Source: Diabrotica undecimpunctata (lineage: Eukaryota; Arthropoda; Insecta; Coleoptera; Chrysomelidae). From it: a DNA stretch of 64,000 nucleotides. Where the stretch lies: the NCBI RefSeq assembly GCF_040954645.1, contig NC_092810.1, forward strand, positions 15,198,877 through 15,262,876, read 5' to 3'. The translations under genes and the position numbers were made by a program. The notes under the pieces are model-generated. The model made no database searches, was not told the DNA's origin, and was given only the letters and a program-made list of their open reading frames with translations. This document shows positions 43,290-54,990 of this stretch, piece after piece. Each line of letters starts with the position of its first letter. Position 1 is the first letter of the stretch.

Positions 43290-43763
43290 AAACATCTTAC
43301 ATTTCTTGCAAACTCATTAGTACCTATTAACCTCCATCACTCCGACACTGGCAACCTTATTTAGGGATTAGTAACCCTCACAACTATTGTATTCTATTCT
43401 GCTCCAACCTTTATACCTGGTGGTCATACTCAATTTAAAATTGTTTTCCTATATACTTCTGTAAACTTGTTGAAAAATATCTGTTTTTCATTGAGTCACC
43501 CGTATCAACAGTTTAGGGATTTGCATACATAATTTATTGTTTTATTACTCTCTCATACATAAAAATACACTATAGCTTTGTCTGATAAGTTAGTGAATAC
43601 AAACAAAGAAACTGGGGGCTGTTGTCCAAGGTATTTGTGAAACTTTTTTGGGTTGAAAGGCATGAAGGTCGTTTTCAGTTCCAGAGCGAATTAATCATCA
43701 AAATATACAACGCTCTTAAAACAATTATTTCTACATAAAAGGACAGTAAAATATTGAAAAATA
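43290..43763. other. No recognisable gene; possibly hAT interior
   Basis: No frame supported, though it precedes the hAT C-terminal fragment. Confidence 0.35.
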
Positions 43764-44462
43764 GTGAGTGTATCATTTTTATTAATGCAAACTATAAGGA
43801 GCCCAGCATTTCCTATTTCAGTAGTTTGTCTTAGTAATGTTTCAGGTACAACTGTATCACTTAGTCGTCTTCTTCAGTCACCAAAATTAGATTTGAAGAA
43901 GGTTACTGAGGCCATAGAGGACAGTAAATGCATTCTTTACAATAAAAGATCAAATGCTGAATCTGTTTTTAGCAAACTTTACTATGAAATAAAGGAAATA
44001 GCTGAACAACTAGATACTGAACTAAAGATGCCTCGTATAGTTTCTCGTCAAACCTGTCGTCAAAACCAACCTGCTAACTCTTGCAAAGACTATTTTCGAA
44101 GATCTATTTATTTACCCCTTTTAGACAATATCTTCTATCTACTGAATATTCCACAGTAGAACAAGAGTTTTCACTGTGGATTTTAAAGTGGAAAAGAGTC
44201 GTGCAAAATAATGGAAAAACTTTCTGATTCTATATTAGAAGTATTAGAAAACTGCGATATTCATATGTATTCAAATATCAGAATATTTCAGCAAATATTA
44301 ATTACACTGCCAGTCAGTGCAGCAACAGCAGAGCGTAGTTTTTCTACGCTTAAGCGTCTAAAGACTTGGCTTAGAAATAGAACTTCGAAGAAAAGGTTAA
44401 CTGGTTTAGCACTCGTCAATGTGCACCCTGAAATTTCTCTAGATGTTGCTGCAATCATATAG
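43764..44462 (+). pseudogene. ZMYM/DUF4371-type hAT transposase, C-terminal third
   Basis: 43,764-44,159 reads VSLSRLLQSPKLDLKKVTEA, SNAESVFSKLYYEIKEIAEQ, ELKMPRIVSRQTCRQN and YFRRSIYLPLLDN. A frameshift at about 44,160 is followed by 44,211-44,462 with the hAT dimerisation domain ITLPVSAATAERSFSTLKRL, then TGLALVNVHPEI. The C-terminal block is strongly conserved in hAT proteins and drives dimerisation. The catalytic part upstream is not seen; the IS630-like element and LINE may have destroyed it. Confidence 0.75.
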
Positions 44463-44929
44463 ATGCAACTTTACTAAATCGGATAGGGTAAAAGAATAAA
44501 TTTTATAGAATTATATAATATTTACTTATCTTATTCTTATAGTTTATTTAATCACTGAACTTTTATTTACCACTCGTTGCCGGCTATTGGTCACAATTCG
44601 TGAGAAAAATTTCTCTCTGTGGTAGTTCTGGATTAGCCCTAATTAATCCAGTAGCTACAGCAAATCTAAATTCTCTTATATTCTTTTATTGAATCGGTGT
44701 TTAAATAATAAAAAAGCGTTAACAGGTAAATCTAAGAAATGCCAAAATAATCTGTGCCGAAAAATTTTCTGTCCACTCAATAGCTTGCGACATGTTAATC
44801 AGATTTAGCGACAAAATTCATATATTTGTTATAATTCCTGACTCAATAGGTGCATGTATTATCCACAGAGATCTCGTCTTCTTTATTGCGAACAAGTTTT
44901 GATTGCAAATACAACAGCCCTTCTTTACT
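44463..44929. other. No recognisable feature
   Basis: No supported frame; no hAT right terminus found. Confidence 0.35.
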
Positions 44930-46040
44930 CATTCGCCAGTCGGTATCGCCAGTTCCACACGAATATTTAGTAAATCTTGCTGTATTTCTACGCCATTATA
45001 AACGAATATATTTATTCTGGATTGGATGATATATTTGGATTGGATGACAAAGGGAATAAAAATAGATGGAGAATATCTAAACAACCTACGTTTCGCCGAT
45101 GATATACTTATAATAGCTGAAGATCTAGGTATGGCAAGAGAGATGGTACAGGAACTCGTTGTGGCTACAGAAAGTGTAGGTTTAAATATAAATATCTCGA
45201 AAACAAAAATCATGACCAATTTGGTACCCAACCAGAACATCAGTATTGGTGAAAAAGAAATAGAACTCGTAGATAGATATAAATACCTGGGACATGAAAT
45301 TATGATTGGCAGGGATAACCAGACTCATGAACTGAAGAGAAGAATCGGCCTTGGGTGGGCAGCATTTGGAAAACTGAGAGAAACTTTTAAAAGTGAGCTG
45401 CCCACATGCCTAAAGAGAAAGGTATTTGATCAGTGCGTCCTCCCAGTCTTGACGTACGGAACAGAAACACTTACCTTAACAAAAGCAGCAGCTACCAAAC
45501 TGAGAGTCACGCAGAGAAGAATGGAGCGGTCCATGTTAGGAATAACTCTGCGAGACAGAATAACCAACGAAGACATCAGGAGAAGAACCGGAGTGACTGA
45601 CATCATCGAGAAGATAGCCAGACTAAAATGGAGATGGGCAGGATACATAGCCAGAATGACAGATGGGCGATGAACAAAGAGGTTATTGGAATGGAGGCCA
45701 AGGGAAGACAAGAGAAGCGTCGGTCGACCACCTACAAGATGGACTGACGATTTAAGAAGACTCAATAAAAACTGAATGAGAGCGGCGCAAGATAGACGGG
45801 GTTGGAAACATGAGGAAGAGACCTATGTTCAGCAGTGGACTCTTGAGGCTGGATGATGATGATATTTATTCTACGAATAGAATTATCATTTATGTGCAAA
45901 TTTGCCAGTAACCAACTGAATCGGTCACGAGAAATGAAAGCCGAGACGAACGGATCTCTTATTTCAAATTTTGCAGACCAATAGCCTTTGTAAGAATATT
46001 TACGTGTTAGCTTCATTATAAGATTAACCCGAAGAAACAT
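44930..46040 (-). pseudogene. piggyBac transposase fragment split by an RTE-like LINE
   Basis: Minus strand 45,873-46,040: YKGYWSAKFEIRDPFVSAFI and SRDRFSWLLANLHINDNS, the 'YWS ... ISRxRFxxLLxxLHxxDN' block near the start of the piggyBac DDE domain. The reading frame resumes past the LINE at 45,018 down to about 44,930 (VYNGVEIQQDLLNIRVEL), where it is less certain to be piggyBac. No TIRs recognised. Confidence 0.55.
45019..45861 (+). mobile_element. 5'-truncated RTE-like LINE
   Basis: 11-bp target duplication ATATTTATTCT (45,008-45,018; 45,862-45,872). 45,026-45,673 is open: LNNLRFADDILIIAEDL (FADD box intact), VGLNINISKTKIMTN, RYKYLGHEIM, GLGWAAFGKLRETFK, LPVLTYGTETLTLTKA, QRRMERSMLGITLRDR and ARLKWRWAGYIARMTDGR. 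Two further TGA codons interrupt TKRLLEWRPRE ... RPPTRWTDDLRRL ... MRAAQDRRGW. The tail is (GATGAT)n. Cleaner copy of the family at 905-2735. Only the RT C-terminal half was copied. Confidence 0.88.
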
Positions 46041-46045
46041 TTTAA

Positions 46046-47640
46046 TTCTTCATCTGTTGTTGAAATGTAACGATCACCAAACTTTTGTCAATGCCTCATA
46101 TAATAGATGAGTTGATCTATCACCAGCCATCCGTTTTTCATTTAGTTGGATTAAAATATAGATCTGGTCTATGCAAGATCGTCTAACTCAACATCCTCCT
46201 TTCTATTCCAGCTTAACAGTTCCGTACAATCTACGGATATTGCTGTTAACTAAGATGCGGTGGTAGTTTTGATAGTGTGTCTTATCCGCTTTCGTATGGA
46301 TCAGCCTGTCAGCTTATTAACAAGCGTGGGCGTTACATTTCAGCAAGAATGTCTTCTGGTCTATAGGCTCTTTGATATAGAATAAAGATATATAAAAGAC
46401 AGTTAAGATTTGATTTTACGTAAAATGCTTCTACAGTTCACTTGTACGTATTTTGTTTTTAAAGGACTCATCAGAGTGATTCAGTAAGAAGTCCCTTGTT
46501 CTTACTTCTTACACAGCGGCTCCGAGTTATGCAAGGACAAAATACGTCTAAGCGAATTGTGGAAGCACTATACTTGAAATCAAATTTTAGCTGCCTTTTT
46601 TATTTTATTTCTGTTTTTGTAAAATTGGGACCCTCCATTTAAGAGATAATTATTAGTTTCCAGACCTTTGGTCCACCTTTTTCATACATATTTGGTAGTC
46701 ATTTAGTACGAAGACGGCTATATTATATTGTTTTTATTAATTACTGTTTAATGCATTTATATAAGTATAGGTCTTAACCCTTTAAGCAATTCACTTGTAT
46801 GTATTTGCCAATCATCTTCCTGATTTCTTTGTTCCTATGTCTTAGCATAAGACCACAATACTGCTGTTTTAAAATTATTACATGATAAAAAATATTTTTG
46901 TTAAAGAAATTCAGACACGCTAACTATCGAATTGTATAATATTCTTAATGACTATATCGCCTGTATTTAGATAAATTTTTTTCTTTAACTATTCATATTA
47001 TCTTATAACAGCAATAAATAATAAAAAAAAACAAGCACTAAGTTTGGATTTTTTTATTCTTTGCGTCGATTATAAAATTGCTTGTCCCTGAAATTAAGAC
47101 TATTTTATTTCTTAGTCGACCATTGTCGAAGAGAATAAAGGCATGCAGCATCTATTATGGGAGTAGTTCATTGTCAATGGGGAATTAGAGGATCCAATAT
47201 TCAAGCGCGTGATAAACGAAACTAATTGGGTAATTGTTTCCCTTGCTGAATGTCGCGAAATAAAAGATTTCTCTAATAGGATAACAAAGCAACTACATTC
47301 GCAATGTCTGGATACAAATACAAAGCAACTGGTTTCTTTTTCTGTAACTCTTCCCTTTCATGTCATAATAAAGTTATTTTAGATATTTTTTGGGAAAATT
47401 GTATACAGAGTTGTTTAAAAATGTATGCAATGTACGCATCTAAGCGATATATTTTTTCAGTTCCAAACCGTAACATTTCTAAATTTTACACTTAAAAATT
47501 GGCAACATTGCATAGACTTGGTTGAAGTTTCGAGCTTGACATAGTCAATTACAGTTCCGTAGGTCGCTTATAATTTTACACATTCGACAAAGAGTTTTTC
47601 AAAATTTATTTGCACAATTTTGAGTATTTTAAACATTTTG
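46046..47640. other. No gene recognised
   Basis: Apart from the hammerhead-like motif at 46,439-46,478 and its decayed inverted partner near 46,530-46,554, no feature is supported. Confidence 0.4.
46439..46478 (-). ncRNA. Hammerhead-like motif, second type (decayed)
   Basis: Minus strand: CACU / CUGAUGA / GUCC...AAC / AAAA / UACGUA / CA / AGUG. Same layout as 32,612-32,652, with the outer stem changed on both sides (CACU-AGUG versus CGCU-AGCG). Stem II is mostly lost. Confidence 0.4.
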
Positions 47641-47659
47641 ATTAACATGGATCAAAAAC

Positions 47660-48264
47660 ATGATTTTTTTAACAAGATTTAAGTGTATTTTACAGTTAGT
47701 CTGCCAAAATGAAGGATTCTGCAAGTTAAACAAGGTTACGACAGCAGCTCCTGGCGTAAATAATGAACCAGCACCTGATAGTAGCAGTAGCAGTACTTCA
47801 AAAAGGTCTAAAAAGCGACTTTGCCAGCCTTCGAAGTGGACTAAGAATAGAAAAAAATATATGCGCAATTCTGGCAAGCTTTTGCAAATTCTGCTGGGAA
47901 AGAGATTCCAGCCCGTAAAGTGCAAGGATATAACACTGAGAAATGCAGATTAAAATGTCCGACGAAAATAACTGAAGAGAAAAGGCAACAGATTCATAAA
48001 GTTATTGGTCTTTATCAGACATCAACAGACAAAGGGACTTGTTAGTTAAAATTTTAAACCTATTAGGCCTAAATATTCTACAAAGCAACCTGAATGTACA
48101 AGGACATGCAATTATGGATACTATTCCAATTTACACAAAAATGGAATAAGAGTCTGTACGACCTATTTAAAAAATATATTAAATATAAACAACAGAGTTA
48201 TACATATAGCTTTAAAGAACATTAGAAATACAGGTTTTGTTTCCTCCTTTCCCTGTAATAGTAT
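47660..48264 (+). pseudogene. Relic of a repetitive insect ORF of unknown function
   Basis: Ser-rich stretch, then SKRSKKRLCQPSKWTKNRKK and SGKLLQI (47,660-47,953). Frameshifted pieces follow: CRLKCPTKITEEKRQQIHK, GIRVCTTYLKNILNINNRV and HIALKNIRNTGFVSSFP. This order (Lys/Arg-rich KW-KN-RK start, a C..KCP.KI block and a VC...L.ISN.VI..AL.KI block) recalls a family repeated in many insect genomes, possibly a transposase. It is terminated by the hAT insertion at 48,273. Product function unknown. Confidence 0.45.
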
Positions 48265-48846
48265 GTCATTACTAGACTTCGGCAAATATGCATATTGCAT
48301 ATTTTGCATATTGTGCATATTTTATGCAAATATTTCATATTTTGGCATATTTGTATAAAAGTTTGCATAAAGTGCATAAAAGTTCAGATTTTTATACTGT
48401 ATTTGAAAATTTTTAAACATACCAATTTATTTCAATTCTTGTATAAAATTTTGTAGTCATTTTAATCAAGAAATGATCTAAGTACGTAATCTCTACAGGT
48501 ACAAAACATTTACAATTTCAAAGAAGATCAATTTAAGTAGCCCTCAACATTCTTAGAAAGTCTCGGTCACTGAGGCATTCAGTTATTGGATAATCGCTAA
48601 GGGTTCGCTCATTTGCATTTTATGATCTAATCCCCAAATCTATCTACAATTTATTGTATCTTAACAGCAGGTAAACGGATAATAGTTTTGTTCCTAATTT
48701 AGGGATTTTCCAAAATCTCCCAGTTTATTGAATTAGGTACCTAAACATTTCTAATTTGATGCTCAGATTTGTAAATCATTTTTGTTTTGATATTCAAAGC
48801 GTAAACACTCGTTGTGCGTAACAAAAAGGAAGATTGTGATTTTATA

Positions 48847-50936
48847 ATGCCTAAAACAACCAGTGCTTCAACTTGGATTAAACCTTATAAAGAGCTGTCT
48901 ATGGATATGGGAAAAATCTACTGTTCAGTCTGTGGCAAAATTGTAAGTATCTAATATTTTCTATTAAATATCTAATATTTCATACATACAGGGTGTTTCC
49001 AAATGACACTTACAACGTTTGACTGTAGATACTTCTCGAAAAATTGAACAAAACGATATAGTTAATGAGGGGTCAAACTTATTTACTTTTCGAGATACAG
49101 GGTGTTAAAATTAAAAAAAATTAAATTCTTTTAGTTAATAACAACAATAACTTTAAAGCCAATAAACGTATTTACTTGAAATTTAGTACTCGTAGGTTGT
49201 TTTTAAATGAAAAATAGCTTCCTTTAGTGAGAAAAAATTGTCCATGGTACAATACAATGGTGTGTATTTAGAAAAATTTTTCACCTTTACTTTTTTTTAT
49301 GAAGTCAGCTATTCTAAAACACAATTATTTTTATTGTAATTGAATTAACAAAAAAAAAACTTTTGTTGAATTTTAAAATAAGTTATATGATGTACTAATG
49401 GTTAGTAACAAAAACTAATTTGTGGATTAATACTGCATTTAAAACACTTAGCGAGTGTTTTTTTTTCCAAACCAGTTATTTGATTAACCAAAAACACCTT
49501 GTATATTTTTATATTTTAAAGGTTGGGTTAAAATAAAGGTTTTTATTTTTATTTATAGATAGCATGTGAGAAGAAATTTCAGATAGACCAACATGTGAGA
49601 ACTGCTTCACACGTTGCAAAAAAAAGGAAAAATAGGAGGAAAACATCAAACTTCAATGGCTAAATGTTTCCAATCTACTTCAAAAAAATTAGATGAGCAA
49701 GAAACTTTTAATGAAGACTTGTGTCGCGCATTAGTGTCTGCAAATATACCGCTTTCAAAATTAGCAAATGTAAATTTTAGTTCGTTTCTAAAAAAATATT
49801 GCAAACTTAATGTTCCAAGTGATCGGTCTCTAAGAAGAAATAATGTGAACGGGCTATACTCGTCGGTGTTAATTAATATTAAGGAAGAAATTGCAGATAA
49901 TTATTTTTACATATCTGTAGACGAAACCACTGATCCCTCAGGAAAGTATATTGCTCATTTATTGATTGGTGTTCTTAAAGAAGACACCTTACCAAAATCT
50001 CATTTTATTTCATGCCAGCAACTTGAGAAAACAAATGCTTTAACAATTTCGCGTTTTATACAAGAAACATTAGCAACTTTTTTTCTTTTGACAACTATTC
50101 CTTCTAATAAATTACTGCTTATTTTATCGGATGCTGCTCCTTATATGGTGAAAGCAGGACAAAATTTAAAAATATTTTTCCCAGATTTAATACATGTTAC
50201 TTGTGTAGCGCATGGAATAAACAGAGTTGCAGAGGAAATACGAAAAAAGTTTCCTCTTGTAAATACCATGATATCCAGTGTTAAAAAAGTATTTCTTAAA
50301 TCTCCTATAAGAATTCAACTTTATGAAGAAATGCTACCTAACATTCCTCTTCCACCACAACCTATTTTAACGCGATGGGGAACATGGTTAGAAGCAGCTA
50401 ATTTTTATGCAGATCATTTTGTTAAAATAAAGAACATAATTGATACGTTAAAAGATGAAAGTTCCCAATCTCTTTTGGATTCTAAACAAACTTTTCAGAG
50501 TAACTTGCTTCAACAAGAACTTTCATTTATTAAATCAAATTTTAGTTTTGTTCAAAAAACAATTACTCAGTTAGAATCACCAAAACTGTCATTGCTCGAA
50601 AGTAGAGCATTAATAAAAGAATTTGCGTCATGTTGTCGGAACGTTAGAGGTAATATTGGAAAAGATATTTTAAAAAAATTTGAAGCTACTATGGAAAAAA
50701 ATAAAGGTTACCATATTCTTTCTGAAGTAGTCAGTGTTCTAGCTGGAAATATTTCGGAAACAATTAATTTAGAACCAAATGTTTTGGTTAGTTTGAAAAA
50801 TGCTCCCGTTACATCAGTTGATGTTGAACGAAGTTTTTCCATATATAAATATATGAACTCAGACAGAAGCCACAAGTTTTTGTTAGAAAATTTTGAACAC
50901 CACTTGGTCATTTATTGTTACCATAATTCTAAATAA
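48847..50936 (+). pseudogene. hAT transposase (two exons, single frameshift)
   Basis: Exon 1 (48,847-48,942) encodes TWIKPYKELSMDMGKIYCSV plus CGKI and ends on GTAAGT. Exon 2 starts at 49,559 after TTTATAG with IACEKKFQIDQHVRTASH, completing a BED-like finger (C-x2-C, H..H). An A8 run at about 49,617-49,624 shifts the frame by one, after which 440 codons are open to 50,936: YFYISVDETTDP (catalytic D), LLLILSDAAPYM (D), HVTCVAHGINRVAEEI, ILTRWGTWLEAA and the dimerisation end APVTSVDVERSFSIYKYMNS. It moves DNA by cut and paste in the nucleus. Only the one-base slip breaks it, so activity was lost recently. Confidence 0.88.
48989..49501. mobile_element. MITE candidate inside the hAT intron
   Basis: CAGGGTGTTT at 48,989 and CAAGGTGTTT (reverse complement at 49,492-49,501) are flanked by TA on both sides (48,987-48,988; 49,502-49,503). 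No ORF. TA targets suggest a Tc1/mariner-type MITE; the short TIR makes this tentative. Confidence 0.5.
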
Positions 50937-51179
50937 GTTTATTCATACTTAAAAATGATGTAGTTACTTAAAATAAATGTAAATCTTAATGAATAGTAGG
51001 AAATATTTAGTTATGTACACTTTTTTTTTTTAAATAAAATTGTTACTATTTTACGATTTTTTTATTTATTTGTATGCATATTTTGTAAAATATTTGCATA
51101 TTTTCGGGTAAACACGTGCATATTTATGCGCATATTTTCTACATTTTTATTTGCATATTTGCCGAAGTCTAGTCATTAC

Positions 51180-52224
51180 TGCCGAGTACGCACAAAAAGA
51201 AAATATTTTCCCAAGTTAACATTCTCTTTTTCTAACTTGGCTGCACGGTACTGAAGACGTCCAATAGTCATAAAACGGTTACCTTCCATCGATATACCTT
51301 TTTTTTGTTTTCTGTTTTGCGAGACAATTACAAAAAATGGGTACAAATAAATTTAAAAACACTCACAGAAATTAAAAGATTTCAGGAATAAAAACTGAAA
51401 TTGAAGTATTTGAAATATTGAATGTCAAGATTAAATTGTCTTAAGCAATTTATGTACCTAATGTTCAAATTGTTTTACAGTTTACTCCAGATGAAGCTAT
51501 CAAATAAATAGCAAAATATTGAGTATCTTAGAAAAAAGAAAGATTTTTATTAGAAACCACTTTATCCGATAATTCCAACGTATTTATAAATTACTTTTTG
51601 GTCGAAATAATCACTTCTAACATATATACATAAGTATATAAATAATTTACTTAAGAGAAGAAAAATATAAGAGATCTCAAAATTTAAAATCACAGGACTA
51701 TTCTTTTAAATTCAATAATATAGGCGGTACTACAAGTATGTTTATTTGATCCACCCACTGCAACTTACTAATATCTTAATTAGTTAGCTGTAAAGGAGGA
51801 GGTTTTCTTTTACTCACTGTCTATAAATTTTCGGATTGGTTACTGTTATCAGTGCGGTCGGAAACAAGTTGTTTAGAACCAATAATCGTGATATGACTAA
51901 TTTGTAGGCATACACATTAATTACATGGTTTCTTTTTATTACACTGATAAAACGAGAATGCTGAAAGTGTTTTTGTATAAATACCTACCTGGAATTTGAT
52001 AAATAATAAATATATGACTTCATTCAAAATTACTTACCCATTTTAAAATTAGAATTACATGATTTTGTTTTTATTTAAGCCTGGAAACGATTCTCAAAAA
52101 TTTTATTAAATTTAAAAATTGCCATAACTCGTAATATTCGTTTTCTAATCCAACACATGAGTTGAAAAAAGTGATACATTGGCAGAAACTGACTCAGAAG
52201 ATCGCCATAAATATTAATTAATAC
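51180..52224. other. No recognisable gene
   Basis: May continue the ORF relic that the hAT interrupted, but I could not follow a frame. Confidence 0.35.
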
Positions 52225-53800
52225 TAACTAAATTTTATTTTAACAGAAAAGAATTTAAGGCAACCACAAACCAATGCAAAAGTTATAATGGTGACCTATT
52301 AATAACAAGGAAAGATGTTTTCAATAGATGGATGGAATACTTTAACCAGATACTTATCTAATATATAAAAAGAAGAAGAAAACCTTGTAGATGAAAGAGA
52401 TGGGGTAAGTGGAATATACGACATAGAAGAGGAACCACCAACGATTCTAGAAGTTAAAGAGATATTTAAAAAACTAGACAGAAACAAACCACCCAGAACA
52501 GATAATCTCACAGCTAAAATATATAAAGAAGGTGACACGATAGCACAATAGCACTATAGCAGTTTATAACAGAAATATGGACATAGAAATTCGTTCCCAG
52601 TAATTGGAATAAAGCATATAGAAGCGTATAAAATATTATTCACAATACCATCTTACCAAGTAGGGCACCATATGCAAACAAATAGTGAAAAAAAAATAGG
52701 CTGGTTTGAGATGTGCCAAATTGGCAATTTATCAGATTGCAATTCTGAGACATATTTTAGAAAAACACTGGAATATGGCATATGTACCTAAATAGAAGAG
52801 AAATGTTTAAAGCAATGAAAGAGCTAGGAGTACCAAATCAGTTGGTAAATTTAATACAACTAACTCTTGAACAAGTTAAATGTTGAGTACGGATCCAGGA
52901 AGAACTGTGTGAACCTTTTAAAACAAATAAGGGGCTGCGCCATGGAGACCCTCTCTTCTGTATACTGTTTAATCTGGCCCTGGAAAGGTAATACGTATGT
53001 CAGAAATCACAACCACCTGTTTAATACATAACAAATCAGTGCATATCCTTGCCCATGCTGCTGATATCAATATTGTTAGGAGAACGAAAAAGGCTATACG
53101 AGAGACGTAGGTAGCACTGAAAAGTCAGCTACAAAAATGGTTTTAATAATGGGCACCATCAAAACGAAGTACCTAGGTACATGAAAACAAGCACGCAACC
53201 ACAAATCCTATGGCCACTTGTTATAGAAAATGACATCATCGAAGAAGTTGTACGAATTTGTATACATAAACCAAAAGAATCCGCAGAATTTCCAAGGCAA
53301 GCAGATTTTATTTTGGGTTCGATCTCTTTTTTAAATCGTCAATTATATCGAGAAATATAGAGATAAAACTCTACAAAACAATAATAAGCGCAGTTCTAAC
53401 ATATGGTTAAGAGTCCTGGACTCTAACAAAAAGTAGTAAGGAAACTGTTTCGAAAGAAAAGTACTGAGACAAATCTGTGGATGTATGATATAACTTTAAA
53501 GTTTATAGAATATAGCAACAACTAGATATTGTAAAATTTATTAAGATAGGAGGTCTGAGGTAGATAGGGCATGTCATGCGGATGGAACAAAATATTTCAG
53601 CTAAAAAAACTTTCTTTAATAGACTTCGTGTGTCAGAGATGAAGAAGAAGACCTAGAACAAGGTGCTTTGATGTGAAGATATGAGAAATATTGGAATACG
53701 CGCTTGGCGGTGAAAGGCGATGGATAGGTCGACTTAAGAGAAATTCTTGAGGAGGCTAGGACCCACGCGGGGTTTTAAAGCCAGAATAGTGATGATGACT
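52225..53800 (+). pseudogene. LINE with RT, heavily decayed
   Basis: Readable blocks: VFNRWMEYFNQIL, EEEPPTILEVKEIFKKLDRN and KPPRTDNLTAKIYKEG (RT start, 52,310-52,535), EMFKAMKELGVPNQLVNLIQ, NKGLRHGDPLFCILFNLALE (RT motif B, about 52,930-52,985), HVMRMEQN and RAWRxKAMDRSTxEKFL near 53,700. Ends GTGATGATGACT. Stops in every block. Confidence 0.7.
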
Positions 53801-53813
53801 AAAGTTTTCTTTC

Positions 53814-54475
53814 ACCTAGACTATTAATTGATGATCTGTAACTGAAAGGTGTGGACACCTTCGTCTACCTGGGCTCGCTGCTGACCAAAGACAACAATGT
53901 CAGCTAAGAAATTAAAAGAAGAATAGTGCTTGCTAATAAGTGCTATTATGGCTTGAGGAAACATATGGCCCCAAAACTACCCAGCAAAATTAAAGTTACC
54001 ATATATAAAACACTAATAAGGCAGTGTTAACATACAGGTCTGAAATGTGGTCACTTACACAGAACGACCAAAAATTGCTTAAAGGTTTCGAGAGAAAAAT
54101 TCTAAGGAAAATATATGGAGGAATCCAAGAACAGAGTTTGTGGCGTAGGCACTACAACTTTGAGTTATATGGAAGTTTTGGGGAAGCTGACGTTGTAAAA
54201 TGTATTAAATTAGCACGCCTTCGATGAATAGGACATGTAATTAGGCGAGATGAAGATGCAACGATCAGAAAAAAAATTTTCGACCGAAGAGGACCAGTGG
54301 GAAGACGAGCCAAAGGAAGACCAAAACTTAGGTATCAAGATAACTTAGAGGATGATCTAAAATCCATCGGAGTTAAAGCATGGAGAAGAGTTGCCAGAGA
54401 CAGGGGCGAATGGAGGATTGTTCTGAAAAAGGCTTTGGCTCATAACGAGCTGTAATGCCACTGATGCTGATGATG
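53814..54475 (+). mobile_element. 5'-truncated LINE, C-terminal 200 codons
   Basis: 13-bp target duplication AAAGTTTTCTTTC (53,801-53,813; 54,476-54,488). Reads GVDTFVYLGSLLTKDNN, KCYYGLRKHMAPKLPSKIKV, SEMWSLTQNDQKLLKGFERK, LRKIYGGIQEQSLW, CIKLARLRxIGHVIRRDED and KAWRRVARDRGEWRIVLKKA. The frame has several point stops. Tail GATGCTGATGATG. It landed exactly at the 3' end of the previous LINE. Confidence 0.85.
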
Positions 54476-54488
54476 AAAGTTTTCTTTC

Positions 54489-54990
54489 TCGATTCATTTC
54501 TGTGGGCAAAAGCCATAAGCTGACATGTCCTAAAATCACAATTTGAGGTTATGTGTTCTCTGAATAAATGTATTTCATTTCCACATCGTGGAACAACATG
54601 ACATATTTACGTTGAAACATAGAATAAGAAACAATTTGGACATTTAATGATAATGTTATTTTTGAAGCTCAATATAACACAACTTACAGTGTGTGAGCAG
54701 TGCAGGTCAAAAAGTGACATGGCGAGGATAATAATACAACCTAACCTAAAAAAGCGTGTTCATAGTAAGTTTCAACTCAAGTATGCTGTGTTTTGGGGTT
54801 AAAAATTTGTGCCTTTAGGAAAATGTCGAATAAACTGTCACGATAAAATATAAGGGTAGAGAGGAAAGAGCTAATTCAGAAAGAATTATACAAGTTGGAT
54901 GATACTGTTTGCCGAGATCTAAAACAGATTGACAGATAAGATGAAGAATAATGACTTCTTTTGTTTTTCATCGTTAAATGAAGAAGTTAT
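54489..54990. other. No recognisable feature
   Basis: No supported frame. Confidence 0.4.

Larger units (their letters stand above)
48273..51171 (+). mobile_element. hAT element, nearly complete
   Basis: Perfect 8-bp target duplication GTCATTAC (48,265-48,272; 51,172-51,179). Inverted ends TAGACTTCGGCAAATATGCA match over 20 bp. Both subterminal regions are crowded with ATGCAAAT/GCATATTT words (about 48,290-48,400 and 51,075-51,160), likely transposase binding sites. 2899 bp, one gene, one intron. Confidence 0.95.
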
